DNA of 13,785 bases from Candidatus Stahliibacteriota bacterium (lineage in GTDB: Bacteria > Hydrothermota > Tepidihabitantia > SM23-42): positions 1 to 13,785 of the forward strand of contig DAOVBK010000011.1 in NCBI GenBank assembly GCA_030670605.1, written 5' to 3'. The notes under the pieces were generated by a model. The model saw only the letters and a list, made by a program, of their open reading frames with translations, did no database searches and was not told the DNA's origin. Below are positions 7,302 through 13,310 of this stretch, piece by piece (within the stretch, counting starts at the first letter, position 1; every line of letters begins with the position of its first letter). Made by a program: the position numbers and the translations under genes.

Positions 7302-7451
7302 AAACTCTAAACACTAAATACTAAATTCTAACAGGTAGAGTGAGTGATGCCAGTTAGCGTGCTGAGAAAATTCCGGTCAAAGGCTTATTACATCTTTGGT
7401 CATTTGAATTTTGAGTTTCCTTGGGGTTTAGAGTTTAGGATTTAGAATTTG
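7302..7451. repeat. type B palindromic spacer repeat, copy 2
   Basis: The left arm has AAACTCTAAACACTAAATAC; the right arm at 7427-7450 is TTTAGAGTTTAGGA plus TTTAGAATTT. The right 24 bases match those at 13269-13292 with one difference. The middle (about 7335-7400) is unlike the other copies. The 183-base gap holds no gene. Confidence 0.65.
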
Positions 7452-7468
7452 GTATGTGAGGTAAGCGC

Positions 7469-8272
7469 ATGCAAGAAGGAAAGCTACAAACAATAGATTA
7501 CCGAACAGCCGGCAAAGTTGCCCACGTCACCTTCAACCGTCCTGATGTGCACAATGCATTTGACGATACGATGATCAAGGAACTAAGTACGGTTTTTGAA
7601 GAGATAGAAAAAAGGAGTGACGTGAGAGTGGTGATTGTCACCGGGAAAGGAAAATCGTTCTGTGCAGGTGCCGACCTCAGCTGGATGCGGAGAGTAAAAG
7701 ACTATTCGTACGAAGACAATCTGAAGGAGTCGCTCGAGCTCGCCGAGATGCTCTATAAGGTCTACGCGTCTTCAAAACCGACAATCGCCCGCGTCAATGG
7801 AGCAGCAATTGGTGGCGGTACTGGTCTTGTTGCAGTTTGTGATATTGCCATTGCTGCAGACAGAGCAAAATTCAGTTTCAGTGAGGTCAAACTTGGCCTC
7901 ATCCCTGCCTGTATTTCACCTTACGTGCTCAAGAAATGTGGCGAAGGAAGGTGTCGTGAGTTTTTTCTCACCGGTGAGCGTTTGACGGCAGAAAGAGCGC
8001 ATGCGGCAGGGCTTGTTAATGCCATTGTTCCTCTTGAGGAGATTGACACCTACATTGAAAACATTACCTCGTTGCTCATTTCGAGCGGTCCTGAGGCAAT
8101 CACAAAATGCAAAGAATTACTAAGGAATGTTGCTGAAATGTCTCTCGAGGATGCCAAGAAGTTCACGGCTGAGGTTATTGCACAACTGCGTATATCTGAT
8201 GAGGGGCAGGAAGGCATGAATGCTTTTCTGGAGAAACGACGCCCAGACTGGGCGGAAGATTCAAACAGATGA
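7469..8272 (+). CDS. liuC: methylglutaconyl-CoA hydratase (LiuC type)
   Basis: 267 residues of the crotonase superfamily. It hydrates 3-methylglutaconyl-CoA to HMG-CoA in leucine degradation. KSFCAGADLSWMR (62-74) forms the first oxyanion-hole segment. GAAIGGGTGLVAVCD (111-125) forms the second, with Gly119 where the first catalytic Glu of ordinary crotonases sits. FSEVKLGLIPACISPYVL (137-154) keeps the second Glu (Glu139). The GGGxGL, SEVxxGLxPAxISPYV pattern is specific to bacterial LiuC as I recall it. Start ATG 7469 has GTGAGGT upstream. The last codons (SNR) and the TGA stop at 8270-8272 lie in the start of a type A repeat. Carboxylase subunits on both sides support the role. Confidence 0.88.
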   Translation: MQEGKLQTIDYRTAGKVAHVTFNRPDVHNAFDDTMIKELSTVFEEIEKRSDVRVVIVTGKGKSFCAGADLSWMRRVKDYSYEDNLKESLELAEMLYKVYASSKPTIARVNGAAIGGGTGLVAVCDIAIAADRAKFSFSEVKLGLIPACISPYVLKKCGEGRCREFFLTGERLTAERAHAAGLVNAIVPLEEIDTYIENITSLLISSGPEAITKCKELLRNVAEMSLEDAKKFTAEVIAQLRISDEGQEGMNAFLEKRRPDWAEDSNR

Positions 8273-8350
8273 AAACGGATGCAGACGGATATCCGGATGT
8301 CTGTATGAATCTGTATCAATCTGTGTACATCCTATTTGACTTTGTCAAAT
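8258..8350. repeat. type A palindromic spacer repeat, copy 4
   Basis: It begins GATTCAAACAGATGA inside the hydratase gene and runs through GATGCAGACGGAT and repeated GAATCTGTAT-like units to a perfect 7-bp hairpin, ATTTGAC (8334-8340) / GTCAAAT (8344-8350) with loop TTT. The ATG of the biotin carboxylase gene follows at once. Unlike the other copies, no SD lies between hairpin and start. Confidence 0.72.
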
Positions 8351-9856
8351 ATGTTCAATAAAATCCTCATTGCCAATCGCGGTGAAATAGCGATCCGAGT
8401 TGCCCGTGCATGTCGGGAGCTTGGTATTTCAACCGTCGGTATTTATTCAAATGCCGATCAGAAATCAAGCCACCTGAGGTTTATGGATGAGGCATTTTGC
8501 ATCGGGGAACCGGCACCGCAACAAAGTTACCTGAATATTGAAAAGATCATCGATGTAGCAAAGAAATCCGGCGCGGTGGCTATACATCCTGGCTACGGTT
8601 TTCTTGCGGAGAACGCACAGTTTGCCAAGGCATGCGAAGAAGCGAAGCTTGTATTCATCGGTCCGAGCTCGAATGCATTGACGCTCGTCGGTGATAAGGT
8701 AGCGTCACGTAACACGGTCAAGGCTGTTGGTGTTCCGATCATCCCGGGAATGGAGGGAACAAGTACAGACATGCGTACATTCACAACAATGGCAGAGGAG
8801 GTTGGCTATCCAGTTATTGTGAAAGCCTCCATGGGCGGCGGTGGCAAAGGGATGAGGATTGTTCGAACACAGAAAGAATTGAAGGATAGTATAGCTGCAG
8901 GTCGGAGGGAAGCGAAGAGCGCTTTTGGTGATGAGACAGTTTATCTGGAGAAGTACATTGAGAGGCCACGGCATATTGAGTTCCAGGTCTTGCGAGACCA
9001 ACATGGTCATGTCATACATCTGTTTGAACGCGAATGTTCGATCCAGCGACGACATCAGAAAATAATTGAAGAAACACCTTCGCCCGCATTGAATGATGAC
9101 ATGCGTAGGAAAATGGGTGAAGCAGCAAAACAAGTTATTGCTGCTGCTGACTACACCAATGCGGGGACTGTCGAGTTTCTTCTTGACAAAGACAAGCGTT
9201 TCTACTTCCTCGAAGTGAATGCGCGTGTACAGGTTGAGCATCCAATAACTGAAATGGTAACGGGCGTAGACCTCGTACGTCAGCAAATCATGATTGCCGC
9301 TGGCGGAAAAATCACCCTCGCACAAGAGACGGTAAGGCAATACGGTCACGCAATAGAGTCGCGGATTTACGCTGAAGACCCTGAAAATAACTTCATGCCT
9401 TCGCCAGGTAGGATACTTGTTCTCCATGAACCGAGTGGTCCTGGTGTGAGGATTGATTCGGGCATATATGCAGGATGGGATGTTCCACCGCACTATGATC
9501 CCATTCTTTCGAAACTCATCACATGGGCAGAGAATCGGGAAATGTCCATTGCACGTATGAATCATGTACTCAAGAACTACATAATCCTTGGTATAAAAAC
9601 GAATATCGGATTCTTGAGACGTATCATGGAGACGTCCACGTTCCGTAGTGGAGATTATCACACCCACTTCATTGACGAACACGAAGGTGAACTATTGTCC
9701 ACTCACACGATGCTCCACTGTGCTCTTATTACACAGGCACTGCTGATGCAGGAAAAACGGGCGTCACTGAGTAGCCCGGTTGGTCTCGGGCGCACGCGAC
9801 GCACAGAGACGACTCCATGGCAGGAACTCGGGCAATGGGAGATCTGCGGGGGCTAG
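8351..9856 (+). CDS. biotin carboxylase part of a split acyl-CoA carboxylase alpha subunit
   Basis: 501 residues. It carboxylates biotin with ATP and bicarbonate. Marks in order: ILIANRGEIAIRVARACRE (5-23), the ATP-grasp glycine loop MGGGGKGMRIV (161-171), RHQKIIEETPSP (234-245, catalytic Lys237), and FLEVNARVQVEHPITE (286-301, Arg292, where most relatives have NTRLQVE). Stand-alone biotin carboxylases end near residue 450. This one continues to about 500 and closes with TTPWQELGQWEICGG, which resembles the linker just after the biotin carboxylase domain in full-length alpha chains. ATG 8351 is chosen because the family begins at this methionine; no SD is visible and a hairpin abuts it. TTG 8336 is the alternative. 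The biotin carrier follows in another frame, 14 bases after the stop. Confidence 0.9.
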   Translation: MFNKILIANRGEIAIRVARACRELGISTVGIYSNADQKSSHLRFMDEAFCIGEPAPQQSYLNIEKIIDVAKKSGAVAIHPGYGFLAENAQFAKACEEAKLVFIGPSSNALTLVGDKVASRNTVKAVGVPIIPGMEGTSTDMRTFTTMAEEVGYPVIVKASMGGGGKGMRIVRTQKELKDSIAAGRREAKSAFGDETVYLEKYIERPRHIEFQVLRDQHGHVIHLFERECSIQRRHQKIIEETPSPALNDDMRRKMGEAAKQVIAAADYTNAGTVEFLLDKDKRFYFLEVNARVQVEHPITEMVTGVDLVRQQIMIAAGGKITLAQETVRQYGHAIESRIYAEDPENNFMPSPGRILVLHEPSGPGVRIDSGIYAGWDVPPHYDPILSKLITWAENREMSIARMNHVLKNYIILGIKTNIGFLRRIMETSTFRSGDYHTHFIDEHEGELLSTHTMLHCALITQALLMQEKRASLSSPVGLGRTRRTETTPWQELGQWEICGG

Positions 9857-9864
9857 GAGAGAGG
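9855..9864 (+). promoter_or_regulatory. SD region for the biotin carrier ORF
   Basis: AGGAG (9855-9859) followed by GAGG (9861-9864) lies 6-11 bases before GTG 9871 and overlaps the TAG stop of the biotin carboxylase ORF. It would allow reinitiation. In a frameshifted full-length gene the same bases would encode Gly-Glu-Arg. Confidence 0.5.
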
Positions 9865-9870
9865 ATATTA

Positions 9871-10359
9871 GTGAATTACACATTCGTACATCTCAGCAAA
9901 TCGCATAACATCGTACTCGAAAAAAGCGGAGATGACTATACCGTCAGAGTCGGTAGCCAGTCGTATGATGTGAGCCATGTCGTATGGCAAGAGAATGTCC
10001 TTTCATGTATTATCAATGGTCATCATTACACAGTTTTCTTCGCCAGGAGTAGAGATAGCACCCATCTCAACGTGGAGGGAGAGTACTTTTTGCTCGCACA
10101 GAAAAAATCGACCTCTGCAGCAAGAAGAGGTACAGCAACTCATGCTGGTGACAGTATTAGTTCACCAATGCCAGGACTCATAGTGAAAATACCTGTCGCA
10201 GTCGGTGCACGCGTCACAGAAGGTACCACACTCGCTATTGTCGAAGCGATGAAGATGCAGAATGAGCTTCGAGCACCGCGTGATGGTACCGTGAAGAAAA
10301 TAAACTGCAAAGAAGGTGACCAGGTTGACGCGCTCAAACCGATCGTGGAATTGGAGTGA
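9871..10359 (+). CDS. biotin carboxyl carrier part of a split acyl-CoA carboxylase alpha subunit
   Basis: 162 residues from GTG 9871. The C-terminal third is a biotinyl domain: SSPMPGLIVKIPVAVG (97-112), then EAMKM with the biotin-accepting Lys128, and GDQVDALKPIVELE at the end. The first 80 residues are beta-rich (FVHLSKSHNIVLEKSGDDYTVRV) and look like the middle (BT-type) domain of long alpha chains. The upstream ATG at 9817 lies within the biotin carboxylase gene and is less likely. Its frame differs from the upstream gene, and joining the two at the GGGGG run (9848-9852) gives about 670 residues, the normal length of a one-piece methylcrotonyl- or propionyl-CoA carboxylase alpha subunit. 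This may be natural fission or a frameshift. Partner beta subunit is likely the gene at 5244. Confidence 0.85.
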   Translation: MNYTFVHLSKSHNIVLEKSGDDYTVRVGSQSYDVSHVVWQENVLSCIINGHHYTVFFARSRDSTHLNVEGEYFLLAQKKSTSAARRGTATHAGDSISSPMPGLIVKIPVAVGARVTEGTTLAIVEAMKMQNELRAPRDGTVKKINCKEGDQVDALKPIVELE

Positions 10360-10376
10360 CAATGTGGTATCACTCC
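10353..10376 (+). promoter_or_regulatory. inverted repeat at the carrier-gene stop
   Basis: GGAGTGA (10353-10359, ending with the TGA stop) pairs perfectly with TCACTCC (10370-10376) across a 10-base loop. No T-run follows. It is the third hairpin built on a stop codon in this window. Confidence 0.35.
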
Positions 10377-10465
10377 GTTCGTAGTATCATTTCATTCGTG
10401 GGAAACGTAGGATCGCTTCGCTTGGTAAGAGGAAATGTGAGTTAGACTGCTAAGGAGTTTGTGCT

Positions 10466-10843
10466 ATGTATAGCGAAAAAGTGATGGACCATTTCATGCA
10501 TCCACATAATGTAGGTGAAATAAAGGATGCTGATGGTGTAGGAACAGTAGGCAACCCTATCTGTGGAGATGTCATGACCATCTACATACGAGTAGAAGAT
10601 GATATCATTACGGACATTAAATTTAAGACATTTGGCTGCGGCGCTGCGATAGCTGTCGCGAGTATGGTCAGCGAGATGGCAAGGGGCAAGAATATAGAAG
10701 AAGCGATGGAGATAACGAACACAGCCGTCGTCACCAACCTTGATGGCTTACCACCGCAAAAACTGCACTGCTCCAATTTGGGGGCAGATGCCTTACACAG
10801 GGCGATCAAAGACTATCTTGAAAAGAAGAAGGAGAAGAAGTAG
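10466..10843 (+). CDS. iscU: IscU/NifU-like Fe-S cluster scaffold
   Basis: 125 residues, the size of IscU or the N-terminal NifU domain. It assembles an Fe-S cluster on three cysteines and passes it to target enzymes. The ligands are all present: Cys33 in NPICGD (with Asp35), Cys58 in FGCGAAIA, and Cys102 in LHCSNLG. The segment MVSEMARGKNIEEA (67-80) is a family mark. The canonical LPPVK motif appears as LPPQK (95-99), the form common in NifU-like scaffolds of anaerobes. Start ATG 10466 follows AAGGAG. No cysteine desulfurase is adjacent, and none of its immediate neighbours is an evident Fe-S enzyme. The spacers on both sides lack the A and B repeats seen elsewhere, so this gene may have a different history. 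Identification is firm, partner unknown. Confidence 0.93.
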   Translation: MYSEKVMDHFMHPHNVGEIKDADGVGTVGNPICGDVMTIYIRVEDDIITDIKFKTFGCGAAIAVASMVSEMARGKNIEEAMEITNTAVVTNLDGLPPQKLHCSNLGADALHRAIKDYLEKKKEKK

Positions 10844-10928
10844 CGTGTATCCAGGATGATTTTGTATCGGGGCGGGCATCGTTGCCTTTCAACCTTGAAC
10901 TTTACACTTTGTTACTATAGGAGGAAGC

Positions 10929-11705
10929 ATGGCATATAAGTATATTTTAGCAGAAACTGACGAACGAATCGGAATTGTGAAGATCAACCGACCGGATGTA
11001 CTCAATGCGGTGAATGTCGAGACAATCTGTGAACTCGAAGATGCCGTGAGAGAATTTGGTGAGGATGACAAAATCGCTGTTATCGTTATTACCGGTGAAG
11101 GGAAATCATTCGTTTCTGGTTCTGACGTCTCGCGACTCGCAAAAATGGATTCGCTTGCAGCACGTGAGTACAGCCAGATAGGTCAACGCGTGCTTTCGTT
11201 CATTGAAAACCTCGAGAAACCGGTAATTGCGGCGGTCAATGGCTATGCGCTTGGTTCTGGATGTGAACTCGCAATGGCATGCGACATGCGGGTTGCTTCA
11301 GAAAAGGCAAAATTCGGTCAGCCAGAGGTCAAACTCGGTCTTATACCAGGCCATGCAGGCACGCAGCGGCTCGCACGGCTTGTAGGTCTCGGCAGAGCAA
11401 AGGAATTGATATTCACTGGAGATTTGATTGATGCCCATGAAGCGCTGAGAATAGGGTTAGTAAACAAAGTTGTACCACCAGAAAAGCTCATGGAAGAAAC
11501 AAAGGCTATTGCACAAAAGATAATCGATGTCGGACCAACCGCAGTGCGATTGGCCAAAACAGTACTCAATCGTGGTATTGACGCGAACCTGACAACAGCG
11601 AGTTCGTATGAAATGGAAGTCTTCAGTATGCTTTTTTCCACCAGTGAGGCAAAAGAAGGCATGAAGGCATTCCTTGAAAAACGACGACCAAAATGGGCCA
11701 AATGA
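10929..11705 (+). CDS. enoyl-CoA hydratase / crotonase
   Basis: 258 residues of the crotonase family, adding water to trans-2-enoyl-CoA to give (S)-3-hydroxyacyl-CoA. Both catalytic glutamates are present: Glu113 in GYALGSGCELAMACD and Glu133 in FGQPEVKLGLIPGHAGTQRL. The latter matches short-chain enoyl-CoA hydratases and 3-hydroxybutyryl-CoA dehydratases. The first oxyanion segment reads GKSFVSGSD (58-66) where FxAGAD is usual. It ends with FLEKRRPKW, as in many family members. ATG 10929 has AGGAGG (10919-10924) upstream. A 3-hydroxyacyl-CoA dehydrogenase and a thiolase follow, giving the last three steps of a beta-oxidation or C4 route. It differs from the LiuC paralog at 7469, which lacks the first Glu. 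Confidence 0.92.
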   Translation: MAYKYILAETDERIGIVKINRPDVLNAVNVETICELEDAVREFGEDDKIAVIVITGEGKSFVSGSDVSRLAKMDSLAAREYSQIGQRVLSFIENLEKPVIAAVNGYALGSGCELAMACDMRVASEKAKFGQPEVKLGLIPGHAGTQRLARLVGLGRAKELIFTGDLIDAHEALRIGLVNKVVPPEKLMEETKAIAQKIIDVGPTAVRLAKTVLNRGIDANLTTASSYEMEVFSMLFSTSEAKEGMKAFLEKRRPKWAK

Positions 11706-11846
11706 AATACGAAGCACTAAATCCGAAATCCTAAACAAACTCTAAATCACAATGACCAAAATCCGAAGCGCTTACCGTAGATTTGGATTTTTGGTTTTGA
11801 GATTGTCTCGGATTTCGATATTCGAATTTAGGATTTCTCCTGAAAG
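11706..11846. repeat. type B palindromic spacer repeat, copy 3
   Basis: GAAATCCTAAA (11725-11735) is the perfect reverse complement of TTTAGGATTTC (11827-11837), with further partial pairing inside (GACCAAAATCCGAA against ATTTGGATTTTTGGTTTT). The right end reads TTTCTCCTGAAAGGGGG, joining directly to the SD of the dehydrogenase gene. The 149-base gap holds no gene. Confidence 0.7.
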
Positions 11847-11854
11847 GGGGTTGG

Positions 11855-13192
11855 ATGAATCTAGATGAAAGACTGCAAAATGTTGCGATTATTGGTGCTG
11901 CAGGAAAGATGGGCAGTGGCATTGGTGTTTTAATTGCTCAGGAAATGGCCAAATTGAAACTACAGCCAGAGAACAAAGACAACATATACCGACTTCATCT
12001 TATTGACATCAGTGAAAAGGCATTAGATGGTTTACGGGGTTATATGCGAGCACAGCTTACAAAGAGAGCGGAGAAAACGACTGTACTGCTGAGAAAACTC
12101 TACACAGACAGAAAGAACCTGATAGAAAATGCTGATATTATTGGTGCGTTCGTTGACGATTCATCGTCTGTGCTGAACTATACAACAGATCTTGGCGCCG
12201 CCAAGGATGCCCATCTTATCTTTGAGGCAATTATTGAGAATGAGAAAATCAAGATTAGGATATACAAGAGATTGAACAGGATGTGTAGTGATGATACATT
12301 TTTTCTTACAAACACATCCAGTGTTCCGATTTCATTTCTCGATGAGCAATCAGGACTCGGTGGAAGGTTGATAGGGTATCACTTCTATAACCCGCCAGTT
12401 GTGCAGCGACTCGTGGAGGTCATTACTGCGAAAACGACGACCGATAAATTGAAGAATGTCAGTACGGAATTGGGCAAGCGCCTCAGCAAGAAGCTTGTGC
12501 CGGCGAATGATATCACCGGTTTCATTGGCAATGGTCATTTTGTACGCGACGGGCTTTATGCTCTTCATCAGGTAGATTCTCTTAAGAAAAATCATCGTTA
12601 TCCTGGTGCTCTGTATATTATGAATAGAGTAACGCAAGATTTCCTCGTACGACCGATGGGTATCTTCCAACTTATTGACTACGTCGGTATCGATGTTTTT
12701 CAGTGCATTCTGAAGGTCATGCGCACGCATCTCGGAGACACGAGTTTGCGAAGCAAGATTATCGATAAAATGGTAAAACTCGAAGTTCTCGGGGGCCAGC
12801 ACGCTGACGGATCACAAAGGGATGGATTCCTGAAGTACGAAAGGAACAGACCTGTTGGTGTTTACGACATAAGAAAGAAAGAGTACTTGATGATCAACGA
12901 TGCGTGGAAGAGGCGAGTGGATGCGAAAATTGGACCATTAGCTGAAGGATGCGCGCCATGGAAAACGCTTCTTGTAAATCCCAAGAAAGAAGAAGCGCTC
13001 GCGAAGTACTTCGATAATCTCAAACAAATAGATACGCTCGGTGGTACACTGGCGGTTGATTTCTTAAAGAAAACAAAGGAAATTGGCGAGAAATTGGTCA
13101 GTGATGGCGTGGCACATTCAGCTGACGATGTCAATGCAGTGTTGACCAATGGGTTTTACTGGCTCTACGGACCGATAAATGATTACATATAA
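11855..13192 (+). CDS. 3-hydroxyacyl-CoA dehydrogenase, long form
   Basis: 445 residues against about 280-300 for a simple 3-hydroxybutyryl-CoA dehydrogenase. It oxidises (S)-3-hydroxyacyl-CoA to 3-ketoacyl-CoA with NAD+. The N-terminal Rossmann loop is VAIIGAAGKMGSGI (10-23), and TNTSS (152-156) with GYHFYNPPVV (174-183) are family marks. The dyad His176 and Glu188 (RLVEVI) has the same 12-residue spacing as human His158/Glu170. GFIGNGHFVRDG (222-233) supplies the usual Asn (Asn226). The region after residue about 310 is an extra C-terminal part I do not recognise. It contains the Lys-rich KKEEALAKYFDNLK, and no crotonase domain. ATG 11855 follows AAAGGGGG. It sits between crotonase and thiolase as expected for consecutive steps. 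A longer-chain or unusual substrate is possible. Confidence 0.88.
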   Translation: MNLDERLQNVAIIGAAGKMGSGIGVLIAQEMAKLKLQPENKDNIYRLHLIDISEKALDGLRGYMRAQLTKRAEKTTVLLRKLYTDRKNLIENADIIGAFVDDSSSVLNYTTDLGAAKDAHLIFEAIIENEKIKIRIYKRLNRMCSDDTFFLTNTSSVPISFLDEQSGLGGRLIGYHFYNPPVVQRLVEVITAKTTTDKLKNVSTELGKRLSKKLVPANDITGFIGNGHFVRDGLYALHQVDSLKKNHRYPGALYIMNRVTQDFLVRPMGIFQLIDYVGIDVFQCILKVMRTHLGDTSLRSKIIDKMVKLEVLGGQHADGSQRDGFLKYERNRPVGVYDIRKKEYLMINDAWKRRVDAKIGPLAEGCAPWKTLLVNPKKEEALAKYFDNLKQIDTLGGTLAVDFLKKTKEIGEKLVSDGVAHSADDVNAVLTNGFYWLYGPINDYI

Positions 13193-13300
13193 GACAAACA
13201 CTAAACACGAAATCCTAAACCCCAAGGAAGCCCAAATGACAAAACACAAATTTGAGAATCACTTGGGATTTAGAGTTTAGGACTTAGAATTTCTCCTGAA
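13193..13300. repeat. type B palindromic spacer repeat, copy 4
   Basis: The left arm is CACTAAACACGAAATCCTAAA followed by CCCCAAGG; the right arm is CACTTGGGA and then TTTAGAGTTTAGGACTTAG (13269-13287). The right end TTTCTCCTGAA runs into GGGAGG, the SD of the next gene, and CTCC (13293-13296) could pair with GGAG of that SD. The 118-base gap holds no gene. Confidence 0.7.
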
Positions 13301-13310
13301 GGGAGGATAT

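Noticed and set aside
8705..9682. 325-codon open frame on the minus strand opposite the biotin carboxylase gene
   Set aside because: The plus strand carries clear biotin carboxylase motifs throughout; the minus-strand translation shows no recognisable domain and is a shadow frame.
9840..9856. Programmed -1 frameshift site in the carboxylase alpha gene
   Set aside because: C-GGG-GGC is not a proper slippery heptamer and I see no obvious downstream stem; kept only as a weak option within the split-gene finding.
10353..10400. Rho-independent terminator after the biotin carrier gene
   Set aside because: The stem is followed by GTTCGTAGTATCA and not by a T-run; kept only as a stop-codon inverted repeat.
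10895..10920. TTGAAC ... TACTAT as a sigma-70 promoter before the crotonase gene
   Set aside because: The spacing is well short of 17 bases and the AT-rich spacer would give such matches by chance.
1697..13300. CRISPR array, from the repeated short units in the spacers
   Set aside because: The repeats are single imperfect palindromes in separate gaps, with no regular repeat-spacer alternation.
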